Virus record (IMG/VR): IMGVR_UViG_3300009104_000068
Location: 1 to 33,595 of that record
DNA: 33,595 bases
Source: a virus
Direction: 5' to 3' (one strand)
Positions 1-9,275 of the stretch are shown here, piece after piece. The notes under the pieces were generated by a model. It saw only the letters and a program-made list of their open reading frames with translations. It did no database searches and was not told the origin of the DNA. Both the position numbers and the translations under genes were made by a program. Each line of letters starts with the position of its first letter. Within the stretch, counting starts at the first letter, position 1.

Positions 1-2468
1 GATGTGCTATCTCCGATATATTGTCCACCAGCATTAAGAGTTAAATGTCCTGCACCAGTTAATTGCATTCTTTCTACATAACTACCATTGCTCTCTAATC
101 TATATCCCCAAGAATGTTGTCCATCTGAAGCATTTGATGATGAGTGGAAATAAGATAATTCTCTACTTGTTCCTGACATATCTATGCCTAATCCATTTCT
201 TATAGATGCACCATTACAATATACATAAAATTTTTCTCCACCAGCAGAACCTAAGTCTAATGTTGCTAATGGGGAATTTGTGCTAATTCCAACTAATCCT
301 GCAGTAGTAATTGCTAATCTTGTTGCCCAACTATCGCTACCATCTCTTATACTAAAACTTTCATCAGTCATTACACCAAGACTATAAATTCTATCACCAT
401 TGTTAAAACTTAATGCTGGAACTGAACCACTTGTTTGGTCAGGAGTTTCAATTCTTACTTCTGCATGGCTTCCACTTGCACTCTTTACATGAAGATTATA
501 ACTTGGTGAATTTGTGCCTATTCCCACATATCCACCTTGATTAATTCTCATTCTTTCTAAATAAGTAGTTCCAAAAGTATTACCACTTGATGAGCTATGA
601 GTATAAAATGCTAAACCACTTCCCCAACCACTTATTCTAACTCCATATACACCTGCTGTTTGCACATCTGCATTTTTAAATTCTATTCCACCACCTCTAC
701 CATTAGTGTAGTCACTTGGATTAGTTTGAACTTGTATTCCTTGTGCAAAACCTAATGCAGCATTTCCAAATTGCACTTCTAACATACTATCAGGAGAATT
801 TGTGCCTATTCCTACTCTCCCTGCAGATATATGATTAGCAGTTCCATCAGTATAAAAAGCAATCTTTTCTGCTCCACCATCATACATATGGAATCTACCA
901 CCATCAGTAGATTTTTCTCCCATCTTGAATATAGCATTACTACCACCAGTTTGAGTTATAGTAATACCACTATCAGAAGAACTTGTGCTATTAGATTTTA
1001 CATTTAATGGACTACTTGGAGAACCAGTTCCTATACCAACTCTATTAGTTGATGCATCTACACGCAACATACTCGTATTGCCTTGACTTTCTACTCTAAA
1101 ATCTGAATCATTACCACCCTCATTAATTGTTGCACCATAATTAACAGTTAATGGCGAACTCATTGTTACATTGCCAGTCATTGATATTCCTGAAGATGAA
1201 AGTATCATTTGATTAGTCGTTGAAGCAGTAGATATTGCTATTTGTTCTATATGGTCAGTATCTCCAAATCTTAATATATCTCCTGTATCTAATGTCATAA
1301 GATTTGCTAAATTACCTGCTGCATCTCTTGCTTGTAATGGAGTATTATTAGTGCTTAATCTAATTCCATAATTACTATAAAAATATCCATCTACATGAAA
1401 CATTCCAACAGTTGCACTCAATTCAGATGAATACCAAGCATATTGATTGTTCAGATTAATACCATTAATCCAAGATTGTGCATCATTCTTATATCTTATC
1501 TGAGCACCTGCATCAGCAGTTGTTTCAATTCTTACTTGTGTAGTGCCACTTGTTCCATATACATGAAGATGGTCTTGTGGGGAAGTAGTCATTATTCCGA
1601 CTCGTGATGAAGCAGAATTTAAAGTCATTAAGTTTGTTGTGCTACCACCATCGTTTACTGTAAATCTTATATCTTGGTTTGATAGAGTATTTCTTATAAA
1701 TAACATACCAGTTCCATTATCTATATAACTATTAGTGCCATCGTGTGTCATAGCTAAATCGTTACCTGCACCAACTGATATATATTGACTATCTACTGGA
1801 AGTCTAATATGTTTATAAAATTTATTGATTGAATTAGCACCATCTACAACATAATAATTAGCAACACCACCACTTCCATCATCACTTCTAAATACTAAAT
1901 TCTTATCATCGGCTTCTGTGGTAAAGTATATATGTCCAGTAGAATTATTTATATAAGAGTTTGTTCCATCGTGCCATAGTTGGAAATCATCTCCAGCACC
2001 TAAAGATAATTTTTGACTATCATTAGGTAGCATAACTTTACCAATGCCACTTGCATCAATTCGTAATGCGTTTATTGAAGAACCACCATCATTAACTTTA
2101 ATATAAAAATCTTGGTCAGAAATATTATTTTTTATAATATTATTCGTTCCATCGTGATACATTTGCAAGTCATCTCCTGCACCTGCAATGAATTTGCTAC
2201 TATCAGGAACTCTTAAATGTGTTCCATCAAAAGTAAGGTTGGATTCGCCATTAAGCGTGGTAGAGCCACTGGCAGTTACGAGTCTATTATCTGAAAAGTT
2301 TGCAACTGAAGTTACAGCACCTGAAGCAGAACCACCTATTGCTACTATATCGTTTGAATCTCTAATGTAGAGAATGTCTGCACTTGTATCAAATGCAAGT
2401 TCTCTATCTACGATATCGCTTGTAGTAGGTGTTCCACTACCAGCTTTAATTTTGATAGTGTTAGCCAT
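1..2468 (-). CDS. Tail fibre protein, C-terminus beyond window
   Basis: The frame is open from the ATG at 2468 to the window edge (822 codons), so the C-terminus is missing. The N-terminus (MANTIKIKAGSGTPTTSDI) resembles that of the neighbouring gene. Three early repeats read xGAGDDLQMYHDGTN-like (near 2150-2200, 1975-2010 and 1750-1785). Five later repeats read VGIGTxSPxxxLxV (near 1590, 1025, 805, 520 and 275). This repeat style is known from long trimeric tail or side fibres of marine phages, which often end in a self-cleaving S74 chaperone; that end is not visible here. The likely role is host recognition. It lies last in the capsid-fibre operon, 13 nt after the upstream gene. Confidence 0.85.
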   Translation of the reverse strand, partial: MANTIKIKAGSGTPTTSDIVDRELAFDTSADILYIRDSNDIVAIGGSASGAVTSVANFSDNRLVTASGSTTLNGESNLTFDGTHLRVPDSSKFIAGAGDDLQMYHDGTNNIIKNNISDQDFYIKVNDGGSSINALRIDASGIGKVMLPNDSQKLSLGAGDDFQLWHDGTNSYINNSTGHIYFTTEADDKNLVFRSDDGSGGVANYYVVDGANSINKFYKHIRLPVDSQYISVGAGNDLAMTHDGTNSYIDNGTGMLFIRNTLSNQDIRFTVNDGGSTTNLMTLNSASSRVGIMTTSPQDHLHVYGTSGTTQVRIETTADAGAQIRYKNDAQSWINGINLNNQYAWYSSELSATVGMFHVDGYFYSNYGIRLSTNNTPLQARDAAGNLANLMTLDTGDILRFGDTDHIEQIAISTASTTNQMILSSSGISMTGNVTMSSPLTVNYGATINEGGNDSDFRVESQGNTSMLRVDASTNRVGIGTGSPSSPLNVKSNSTSSSDSGITITQTGGSNAIFKMGEKSTDGGRFHMYDGGAEKIAFYTDGTANHISAGRVGIGTNSPDSMLEVQFGNAALGFAQGIQVQTNPSDYTNGRGGGIEFKNADVQTAGVYGVRISGWGSGLAFYTHSSSSGNTFGTTYLERMRINQGGYVGIGTNSPSYNLHVKSASGSHAEVRIETPDQTSGSVPALSFNNGDRIYSLGVMTDESFSIRDGSDSWATRLAITTAGLVGISTNSPLATLDLGSAGGEKFYVYCNGASIRNGLGIDMSGTSRELSYFHSSSNASDGQHSWGYRLESNGSYVERMQLTGAGHLTLNAGGQYIGDST

Positions 2469-2481
2469 TCTTTATTCCCTG

Positions 2482-3348
2482 TTAATATGTTCCACCGTCA
2501 ATGGTGCAACCGTCTAATGATGTTCCTGTAATAGCCCCAAATGCTACATTTCCTGCACTGCCACTAAAAACTTCACTTGAATTTGATGCGTCAGAAATGA
2601 AAGTAAATTTACTTGCACTATCATCCCATCCAAAGAAACCAACTTTTGCTGCACTTCCAGTGTGATACCTAAACTCAATACCTCTATCTTTGTTATCATC
2701 ACTTCCTGGAGCAGTATCTCCACCTAATGTGAAAATAGGGTCGTCTACTGTTACTACGGTTGAATTTACTGTGCTTGTTGTTCCATTGACTGTAAGGTTT
2801 CCACCTACTGTGAAAGTTCCTGTAGTGCTACAATTTCCTGGTAGTGCTACATTGTCTTCAATTTTTGCTGCTGTTACTTGGTTATCTCCAATGTGTGCAG
2901 TGTCTATAGAACCATCAGCATAATGCTCACTGTCTATAGCGTCATCTGCAATCTTTGCTCCTGTAATAGCGTCTGCTGCAATTTCTGCACCAACTACACC
3001 ACCAGTTTTAATGGTAACAACTCCACTTGATACTGCAAAGTTATCACTATGAAACTGAGCAATACCTTTAGCACTTGTAGTTCCAAAAATATTACTATCT
3101 GTAACATCAACTGCTATTGTAGATGAATTGTCATTAGAACCTGAAGCAACTGTTCCACTTATACCATTACCATAAGTTATATCTTGCAATGTTGGCAAGT
3201 GGAATACTTCTACGCTTGAATTATTATGTCTTCCAACATATAATTTTTTATCAGCTTGGTTTAATGCTAATTCTCCATTCGCTAAAGTTCCTGGAGCAGC
3301 AGTAGTCGTATTACTACTATGTCTTTTAATTTGAACTGTATTTGCCAT
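2482..3348 (-). CDS. Tail fibre-like structural protein
   Basis: 288 residues, Ser/Thr/Gly/Asp-rich and low in cysteine. The N-terminus (MANTVQIKRHSSNTTTAAPG...LANGELALNQADKKLYVGR) matches a common phage fibre head domain. The middle has short repeats of the form GAxIAxDAITGAKIADDAI, typical of beta-rich fibre shafts. A second beta-rich segment starts near GNLTVNGTTSTVNS, and GIEFRYHTGS lies in the C-terminal third. It is probably a virion fibre or head/tail appendage subunit. It lies between a small fibre-like gene and the long fibre, with an AGGAT ribosome site before the ATG. The exact location on the particle is unknown. Confidence 0.7.
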   Translation of the reverse strand: MANTVQIKRHSSNTTTAAPGTLANGELALNQADKKLYVGRHNNSSVEVFHLPTLQDITYGNGISGTVASGSNDNSSTIAVDVTDSNIFGTTSAKGIAQFHSDNFAVSSGVVTIKTGGVVGAEIAADAITGAKIADDAIDSEHYADGSIDTAHIGDNQVTAAKIEDNVALPGNCSTTGTFTVGGNLTVNGTTSTVNSTVVTVDDPIFTLGGDTAPGSDDNKDRGIEFRYHTGSAAKVGFFGWDDSASKFTFISDASNSSEVFSGSAGNVAFGAITGTSLDGCTIDGGTY

Positions 3349-3359
3349 ATTTTATCCTA

Positions 3360-3638
3360 TTATGTATATGTTCCACCCTCAAGGGTTTTGTTAATTAATG
3401 ATTGACTTGAACCTATATCCACTATATCGTCATTGTTTGTTCCACCTACGGTTTTATCATCCAACTGGTTTAATTCTGCAGTGGTTGTAGTAAGCCCATC
3501 GGTTATATTTAGTTCCGATGCACTTGCACTAACAGTATTTAATTTTGTTAAATCTGCCTGTGTGACTCCACTTGAATCAACCTTTGTAATACTATTATCA
3601 ATAGTAGCCCCCGTGTGTGACGAAGTATAATTTGCCAT
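3360..3638 (-). CDS. Small head-fibre or decoration-like protein
   Basis: 92 residues, first gene after the capsid gene. It contains the motifs VSASASELNITDG and TTTTAELNQLDDKTVGG, which are repeat units seen in phage head-fibre and tail-fibre proteins (ATAAELN-type repeats). It lacks hydrophobic segments and cysteines. Its position directly behind the major capsid gene suggests a capsid decoration or head-fibre protein, but a tail-fibre adaptor is equally possible. The start has a good GGGAGAG ribosome site immediately downstream of a strong hairpin. Function is inferred from motif and place only. Confidence 0.6.
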   Translation of the reverse strand: MANYTSSHTGATIDNSITKVDSSGVTQADLTKLNTVSASASELNITDGLTTTTAELNQLDDKTVGGTNNDDIVDIGSSQSLINKTLEGGTYT

Positions 3639-3655
3639 AAATCTCTCCCTTTAGT

Positions 3656-3681
3656 TTGAGGGGATATTTCTATCCCCTCAA
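3656..3681 (-). terminator. 11-bp hairpin with GAAA loop after capsid gene
   Basis: On the transcribed (minus) strand two perfectly complementary 11-nt arms (TTGAGGGGATA and TATCCCCTCAA) enclose the tetraloop GAAA, a GNRA loop. It sits 11 nt after the capsid stop codon. No U-run follows, so it is more likely a partial terminator, processing site or 3' stabiliser of capsid mRNA than a full intrinsic terminator. Confidence 0.7.
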
Positions 3682-3692
3682 GTTAACTATCC

Positions 3693-4559
3693 TTACGGAT
3701 TGTTAAAATTAACAATTCCACAAGCAGCATTACTTGCAGCGTGTGATAACGCAGCACCAAATAGAACATCAGCAACTACTGAAGTTGCAAGATGGTCTAA
3801 ACTATATTCTGATTGAACACGAGGTGCAATTTGCTGTGCGAAATAAACTGATTCTCTCTTAAATATAGAAGCAGATTCATCGCCAGTTCCACCATCGTCA
3901 TCCCAGTCGGTAGATGCGTAAATAGGCATACCATACGCCATCATTACTTGTCCACTAACATTTGGATTAACGCTATCTCCTCTCTTTTGAGCTTCTGTGA
4001 AGTCGCCTAAAGAAAGCATACTCATATAAGCAGCAGGAGAGCCATACCAAAAAGTATCTCCATCGGTATAGTCGTGGTTTGCATCAAGAAGTTTTTGTAA
4101 TCCACTTCTTAATAATGCAGTTGTGAAAGTATTGTCAGCACTTAAGGTAACATCATTACCTGTTGCAGACTGGATTACATCTACTGCTAAGTAGTTTTCA
4201 ACTTTCTTAGCAAGTCCGTATCCCATTGAACGAGCATACGCATTGAATAAATCGGCAGATTCTTGAACCTTGACAATATCTTCAATTCGTTTTGCTTCGT
4301 AGTGATGTTGATTTACGGTTAAATCAACTTTCCCGTCAGTATTTGCAGAATAAGTCACTGCAGTATCTGCTGATTTAGCAGCAGCAGCTTCTTCTGTTAC
4401 CTTAGGAATGTGTAATATGTCGCCACCACCTGATAACATAGATGAGAAGTCAGACACTTGGTTTTTTAACTGAAATTTTCTTTCAGCATAATCAAGAATC
4501 GCATCTCTCCACATCTCAGGAATAAAATTAGCAGCTGTTGTTACGGTTACATTAGCCAT
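3693..4559 (-). CDS. Major capsid protein
   Basis: 288 residues. The N-terminus (NFIPEMWRDAILDYAERKFQLKNQVSDF) and the central (KRIEDIVKVQESADLFNAYARSMGYGLAKK) pattern are typical of phage major capsid proteins that I infer to have the HK97 fold. No Cys-rich or membrane segments. The gene follows the scaffold gene by 36 nt, has a strong AAGGAG ribosome site, and is followed by a stable hairpin, all as expected for a highly expressed shell protein. No separate protease gene is seen, so maturation may not need cleavage. Family assignment is by sequence pattern and by its place next to the scaffold. Confidence 0.85.
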   Translation of the reverse strand: MANVTVTTAANFIPEMWRDAILDYAERKFQLKNQVSDFSSMLSGGGDILHIPKVTEEAAAAKSADTAVTYSANTDGKVDLTVNQHHYEAKRIEDIVKVQESADLFNAYARSMGYGLAKKVENYLAVDVIQSATGNDVTLSADNTFTTALLRSGLQKLLDANHDYTDGDTFWYGSPAAYMSMLSLGDFTEAQKRGDSVNPNVSGQVMMAYGMPIYASTDWDDDGGTGDESASIFKRESVYFAQQIAPRVQSEYSLDHLATSVVADVLFGAALSHAASNAACGIVNFNNP

Positions 4560-4595
4560 TTTTGACTCCTTAAAGGTTTATATTTTGTTTAAAAT

Positions 4596-5126
4596 CTATT
4601 TATAAGAGTCTAATATGTCGTTCCAGTTTTTCCTTTTTTCGTCTTTGTCCATTGTTTTAAAAGGGTTCTCAGGCAAGACTTTTCTTCCTGTTCCTGATTC
4701 TGCCTTTTTCAAATTTGACTTTTCTGTTGTAAAGTCATCAACCAAGTTTCTAAGAGTTAAAACATCAACGTTTTCATATCGTTCTCTCTTATCTTCGGGC
4801 AACTTCTCTAACAAACGATTTTTTTCGTCTGCTACATAACTGTTAAGGGTTTTTTCTGTTTCTCCAAGTTTTGAAGATAAAGACTTTCCCTTTTCTCGTT
4901 CCTCAGTAAGCAAAGTTTCAAACTTGCCTTGTTCCTCAAGTGTCTTTGCTCTTGCCTGTTCATCGCTTGCTTTACTTTTAGATATTGCATCACGCAAATC
5001 ATTGCGTTCTTTAATAACTTCGTTAAGCCTATGTAACGGAACTGTTGGTTCTTTTTTATCGTCTTTATTGACTTGAGAGTCTACTACGCCACTCTCTATT
5101 GCTTCGCTTTTTACATCTTCTGACAT
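4596..5126 (-). CDS. Scaffolding protein
   Basis: 176 residues, very charged, with a central coiled coil (about residues 30-100, for example LNEVIKERNDLRDAISKSKA and the following LTEEREKGKSLSSKLGETEKTL) and a basic C-terminal tip (KDEKRKNWNDILDSYK). Length, heptad character and position just upstream of the capsid gene fit a phage capsid scaffold that is lost or degraded on DNA packaging. An AAGGAG ribosome site precedes the ATG. It is the first gene of the leftward capsid operon and is divergent from the terminase gene. Confidence 0.8.
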   Translation of the reverse strand: MSEDVKSEAIESGVVDSQVNKDDKKEPTVPLHRLNEVIKERNDLRDAISKSKASDEQARAKTLEEQGKFETLLTEEREKGKSLSSKLGETEKTLNSYVADEKNRLLEKLPEDKRERYENVDVLTLRNLVDDFTTEKSNLKKAESGTGRKVLPENPFKTMDKDEKRKNWNDILDSYK

Positions 5127-5162
5127 TTTTACTCCTTTTGTGGATGTTTTTTTATAGTTAAA

Positions 5163-5188
5163 TGTAAAATTAATTATGTAATTTTACA
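5163..5188. promoter_or_regulatory. Inverted repeat in divergent scaffold/terminase promoter region
   Basis: Perfect 8-bp arms TGTAAAAT and ATTTTACA are separated by 10 nt in the 68-nt gap between the divergent scaffold and terminase genes. The right arm ends 6 nt before the terminase ATG, where a ribosome site would be expected but none is seen. It could be a two-way operator or an RNA hairpin limiting terminase translation. Confidence 0.45.
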
Positions 5189-5194
5189 AACTAT

Positions 5195-6514
5195 ATGAGT
5201 AAAGTTCCAAAAGAATATATTTTTAAGAAGAACTGGTTTAAATTTATGGGATATGAACCTCACGATGGGCAGTGCAAGATGCACTATCCTGATAATCCTG
5301 ATGCTTCATTTTTCGTAAATATTTGTGGTAGAAGATATGGAAAGACTACTGCTGCATATCGTGAAGCTCAATTTTATGCTGCTCAACCAAATAAAAAAAT
5401 ATGGTTAGTTGGATTGTCATATAAGAAATCAAGATTAATGTTCAGGGAAGTTTTTAAAGATATGGTTAAAGGGCATAGAAACGATATAGTAGCTGCTTCT
5501 GAGAAAGAACAGTATATTCGTTTTGCTTGGGGAAGCACAGTTGAAGGAATGTCAGCAGATAATCCTTCTTCATTGCTTGGGGAAGGATTAGATTTGTTGA
5601 TTATTGATGAAGCAAGTCGTATGTCAAGAAAGATTTGGGATATGTATTTATCTCCAACACTTTCAGATAAAAAGGGAAAAGCAATTTTTATTACAACTCC
5701 TAATGGATATAATTGGATTTATGATTTATATTTGTTAGGTAAAAAAGACCCTAAGTGGTATTCAACGCAATCTCCAAGCTGGGAAAATCATCACGCATTT
5801 CCCGAAGGAGAGAATGATGAGTTCCTTTTAGAAAGAAAACGAAATTTATCCAAAGAGATATATGACCAAGAATATGGAGCTCAATTTGCTTCGTTCTCAG
5901 GAAGGGTTTATCCTTTTGATAGGAAATTAGATGTTAAGAAGGTTAAATATCAACCACATCTACCAACTTATTGCACGATTGATTTTGGATATAGAATGCC
6001 TTGTGCTTTGTTTATACAAACTTATAGGAATAATGGATTGTGGTATATTAATATTATAGACGAAATAATACACGAAAAAAATATGTCCACAGATGTCTTT
6101 GCAAAAAGGATTTTGGCAAAGGGTTATCCTATATTACATTACTACGGCGACCCTGCTGGATATAATGTTCAAGGACAAACTGGAATGGGAGATATAGAAA
6201 TCTTTAAAAATTCAGGAATTAATGTTAGATTTAGAACTGATAAAGCAAGTAGAAATATTGCTTCTTCTGTAAATTATGTTCGTGGATTCTTTGAATCTGC
6301 GTCAGGAGAAAGGAAAATTACTGTTTCTGATACCTGCAAAGGAATCATTGAAGATTTTGAAAATTATAGGTATCCTGAGGAAGTAGAAGGGAAATCTTTA
6401 TCAAACGACCCAATAAAAGACGGATATTATGAACACGGATGCGATGCGTTTAGATATTTTATTACAAATCGTTTTCCAATGATAGATAACCAATTAATTA
6501 GGATAGCAAGATGA
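5195..6514 (+). CDS. terL: Terminase large subunit
   Basis: 439 residues. ATPase domain: Walker A GRRYGKTT (residues 45-52), Walker B LLIIDE (134-139) and a coupling motif ITTP (166-169). Nuclease domain: acidic motifs in CTIDFGYRMP (about 263), YYGDPAGYN (about 318) and HGCDAFRYF (about 415), giving the RNase H-like Asp triad. It cuts and pumps DNA into proheads through the portal encoded next, with which it overlaps by 4 nt (ATGA). The ATG lacks a clear Shine-Dalgarno and sits beside an inverted repeat. Unusually, the small subunit gene is on the opposite strand about 2.2 kb away. Confidence 0.95.
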   Translation: MSKVPKEYIFKKNWFKFMGYEPHDGQCKMHYPDNPDASFFVNICGRRYGKTTAAYREAQFYAAQPNKKIWLVGLSYKKSRLMFREVFKDMVKGHRNDIVAASEKEQYIRFAWGSTVEGMSADNPSSLLGEGLDLLIIDEASRMSRKIWDMYLSPTLSDKKGKAIFITTPNGYNWIYDLYLLGKKDPKWYSTQSPSWENHHAFPEGENDEFLLERKRNLSKEIYDQEYGAQFASFSGRVYPFDRKLDVKKVKYQPHLPTYCTIDFGYRMPCALFIQTYRNNGLWYINIIDEIIHEKNMSTDVFAKRILAKGYPILHYYGDPAGYNVQGQTGMGDIEIFKNSGINVRFRTDKASRNIASSVNYVRGFFESASGERKITVSDTCKGIIEDFENYRYPEEVEGKSLSNDPIKDGYYEHGCDAFRYFITNRFPMIDNQLIRIAR

Positions 6515-7887
6515 TTTTAACACCAAATGAGATTATAAAACAATCTTTAAAAGAATACAAATTAGGCACATCAAAAGGAAAGAGAAATGAAGTAATTAAA
6601 TATCTTGATTACTATTCAGGCACAGAAACTGAAAAATATATCAACAAATATTTTAATTCTGATGCTTTTCAGGAAATTCCACAATATCAAGCCAATATAA
6701 CCAAAAAATTTATAAACAAGATGTCAAGACTATATACTGTAGGGGCAAAACGAAGCCCTAAGGGTATTTATCAAAAAATGACAAAAGATAAGAACTTTAA
6801 AATGAAACATATTGAAAAAATGACAAAATTGCTTGGAACAATAGCAGTTGGAGTGTTTTTTGAAGAAAAAGACGAAAAAAAGGTCTTTAATTATGTTCCA
6901 GTCTATTATTTTATGCCTTTTTTTGACGATGATATGTTTTCGCCTTATGCAATTACATATCCTAACTTTATGCCAGTAAACGACCCTTACAGTGTGCAGA
7001 AAATGACTTATTCTTACTATGATAGCGAAAAATATATCAAATATGACCAAGATGGCGTTATTTTAGAAGAAACAACTAACCCTTCAGGCGTTTTTCCTTT
7101 TGTTTTCTTCCATAGAGAAGAACAAATTGATTCTTTCTTTGTTGAAGGGGCAAATGATATTATTTCTGCTAACGAACATATCAATATCACTATGACTGAA
7201 ATGCAATTAGGATTACGATACCAAATGTTTGGACAACCTGTTGCTTCAGGGGTAATGGCAGACCAAAACTTAGCAAGAGCAGGTTCTAATGAGATATTAA
7301 TGCTTGGAGATAATGGAAAATTTGAAATTGTATCTCCTTCAGGTAATATTGATGCTGTTATTGAGAATATTAAGCTACAATTAGAACTTGTAGCACTAAA
7401 TAACCACCTATATATCACTTTTTCTGATACAGGTGGAGAAGTTCCTTCAGGAATTGCTTTAAAAATCAAAGATGTAGAAAGAATGGAAGATTATCAAGAC
7501 GATAAAGAGATGTTTAGGCTTTTTGAGTCAAAATTATATGAAAAAGAACATCAAATTGCACAGTTCAATACTATTTCGTTCCCTTCTATAGAACAATTTA
7601 AAATTGACTTCTATGATGTTGAATATCCTATGACAATTCAAGACTCTATCTTGCAAGATGAGTTTGGATTGAAACATAATCTTATAACTGAACCTGATAT
7701 ACTAATGAGAAACAATAAAGACCTCTCATTTGATGGTGCAGTCAAAAAAATCAAAGAAAACAAGGAAATTAACAAGGAATTGAGAAATTTGCCCCCAATG
7801 ATGCTTCAAAACGGAGAAGAAAACGAAGAAAGCGATAAAAACGAAGAAAATCCGTTAGAAAACAATGAAAAAGAAGAAAAAGTATAA
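6511..7887 (+). CDS. Portal protein (SPP1 gp6-like)
   Basis: 458 residues, overlapping the terminase stop by 4 nt. The start (EIIKQSLKEYKLG...EVIKYLDYYSGTET), the YQANITKKFINKMSRLY segment and the long acidic C-terminal tail fit the SPP1-type portal family. It forms the dodecameric ring at the DNA entry vertex and is the docking site for the terminase and later the head-tail connector. The last 30 residues are Glu/Asn/Lys-rich and probably disordered. The following gene begins at the stop codon (TAATG). Confidence 0.88.
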   Translation: MILTPNEIIKQSLKEYKLGTSKGKRNEVIKYLDYYSGTETEKYINKYFNSDAFQEIPQYQANITKKFINKMSRLYTVGAKRSPKGIYQKMTKDKNFKMKHIEKMTKLLGTIAVGVFFEEKDEKKVFNYVPVYYFMPFFDDDMFSPYAITYPNFMPVNDPYSVQKMTYSYYDSEKYIKYDQDGVILEETTNPSGVFPFVFFHREEQIDSFFVEGANDIISANEHINITMTEMQLGLRYQMFGQPVASGVMADQNLARAGSNEILMLGDNGKFEIVSPSGNIDAVIENIKLQLELVALNNHLYITFSDTGGEVPSGIALKIKDVERMEDYQDDKEMFRLFESKLYEKEHQIAQFNTISFPSIEQFKIDFYDVEYPMTIQDSILQDEFGLKHNLITEPDILMRNNKDLSFDGAVKKIKENKEINKELRNLPPMMLQNGEENEESDKNEENPLENNEKEEKV

Positions 7888-8504
7888 TGGAAATGTTTTT
7901 AACAGTGGATTTTGATTTTAAACCCTTAAGAAAAAAACTTCCTTCATTAATGTCTAAAAGAATCAATAAAGATGTTAAATTTGTCAAAAAAAAGATAGAC
8001 GAAGGTATTGATAAAGGTGTTAGTCCTATTACTGGAGAACCTTTTAAACCAATATCTGAAGTAACAAAATATGTAAGAAAGGCAAGAAGAAAAAATACAA
8101 AATCTGATGACAAACCACTTTTTGGAACTGGACAAATGACTAAACTAAAAGTCAAAAAATCGTCAAAGACAAAACTATCTGCGTCTTTAACAATGGGTAG
8201 AGAATATGGTGCTTATCACTTAACGCCTTATATTATTACTAATAATTTTTCCTTAAAAAGAAAAGGGCAAAAAAGAGTTGTTGGAAGAAGGGCGTCAGGT
8301 GGAAGAAGAATAAAAACAACTGGAAAAACAAAAGAATTTATAAAAGCAAAAGGGAAGAAAGTTCCTGCAAGAGTTTGGTTTGGAATACCACAAGACTATA
8401 TAGAAGAAACAAGTTTTAATTGGTTTTTAGATGAAATGAAAATAAGTTTAAAGCAAGGAAAACCGATTATAAGACAGAAAATAGGAAACCTAAGGCTATC
8501 GTAA
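7887..8504 (+). CDS. Virion morphogenesis protein (gpG/HK97 gp10-like)
   Basis: 205 residues, strongly basic. The segment SPITGEPFKPISEVTKYVRKAR followed by KPLFGTGQMTKLKV is the signature of phage virion morphogenesis or tail completion proteins (Mu gpG/HK97 gp10 type), in which a Pro-rich loop precedes a P-L-x-x-T-G motif. A late VPARVWFGIPQDYIEE stretch also matches this family (PxRxFxG). The likely role is head-to-tail joining. Start and stop overlap both neighbours by 1 nt, indicating translational coupling with the portal. Confidence 0.7.
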   Translation: MEMFLTVDFDFKPLRKKLPSLMSKRINKDVKFVKKKIDEGIDKGVSPITGEPFKPISEVTKYVRKARRKNTKSDDKPLFGTGQMTKLKVKKSSKTKLSASLTMGREYGAYHLTPYIITNNFSLKRKGQKRVVGRRASGGRRIKTTGKTKEFIKAKGKKVPARVWFGIPQDYIEETSFNWFLDEMKISLKQGKPIIRQKIGNLRLS

Positions 8505-8731
8505 TGAAGAAAGACATAGAACAGATACTAAAAGAAATAGCTACCTCTTTAAAGCAAATCAAAAAAATTGTTATTGACAACAATCAAATATCGGGATTCA
8601 TAGCATCGCAACAAACACCTCGTTCTCCACATCTCAATAAAGAAGATATAAAATCTATTATGATTACAAGTGAGCAATTAGACTATATGGCAAAAGAAAA
8701 AATTTCTATGAATGTTTGGGGAGATGCTTAG
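8504..8731 (+). CDS. Small helical protein, unknown function
   Basis: 75 residues, last gene of the terminase-portal operon, coupled by a 1-nt overlap. The first 25 residues are predicted helical and Lys-rich (IEQILKEIATSLKQIKKIV). No cysteines or membrane segment. I do not recognise the family. Its 3' end runs 26 nt into the convergent small-terminase gene. The position suggests a minor structural or packaging role, but nothing in the sequence proves it. Confidence 0.65.
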   Translation: MKKDIEQILKEIATSLKQIKKIVIDNNQISGFIASQQTPRSPHLNKEDIKSIMITSEQLDYMAKEKISMNVWGDA

Positions 8732-9275
8732 CCTCAAGTGATTCAAGGTTCTCAAGCCATTTCTTCCTTGAAGTCTTTGTATGCCTTCCTCTACCTAAGG
8801 GCTTTAGACCTACTTTTTTTGCTCTTTTTATTAAGTTTTTTGAGTCTTTCTTTTGTTGGTTTAATTTTTCTTGCTTCTGTGTTTGTGGCTCTTGTAATTC
8901 TTGCGTTTCCATTTGTGGTTCTATTACTATTGCTTCCTTTATCTGATTCTTCTGAGAAAGAAACCTCTCATAAGGACTCTCTACTTTAACTTCAACATTT
9001 CTAATTAACTTTCCTGAGTGTTCTAAAATCAATCTACCTGCCTGAACATTTCCATTAATAGCTTCTTTATACATTGCTTGTAATACGGAAGGAAGTTTTG
9101 CACCAAAGGATTGCATATATGCTTCATAGACGCTTTCTACAAACTCTTTATCGTGCATCCAATTTGAAATGGTATTTCTATGAACATCTATTTCAGTAGC
9201 AATGTCGCCAAGCGTCATTTCAGGGTTATTAATATATACAACAACAAATTCTGCCTGTTTCTTATTTAGGTTCAT
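8706..9275 (-). CDS. Putative terminase small subunit (HTH protein)
   Basis: 189 residues. The N-terminal domain NKKQAEFVVVYINNPEMTLG...DVHRNTISNWMHDKEFVESV is a helix-turn-helix like that of phage small terminases (phBC6A51-type HTH). The middle contains a helical segment, LPSVLQAMYKEAINGNVQAGRL, that fits the oligomerisation part of these proteins. The C-terminal third is Gln/Lys-rich and basic (GRGRHTKTSRKKW). It would recognise the packaging site and load the large subunit. It is convergent with the portal operon, overlapping it by 26 nt, and coupled upstream to a 48-residue basic protein. Confidence 0.7.
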   Translation of the reverse strand: MNLNKKQAEFVVVYINNPEMTLGDIATEIDVHRNTISNWMHDKEFVESVYEAYMQSFGAKLPSVLQAMYKEAINGNVQAGRLILEHSGKLIRNVEVKVESPYERFLSQKNQIKEAIVIEPQMETQELQEPQTQKQEKLNQQKKDSKNLIKRAKKVGLKPLGRGRHTKTSRKKWLENLESLEAKHLPKHS

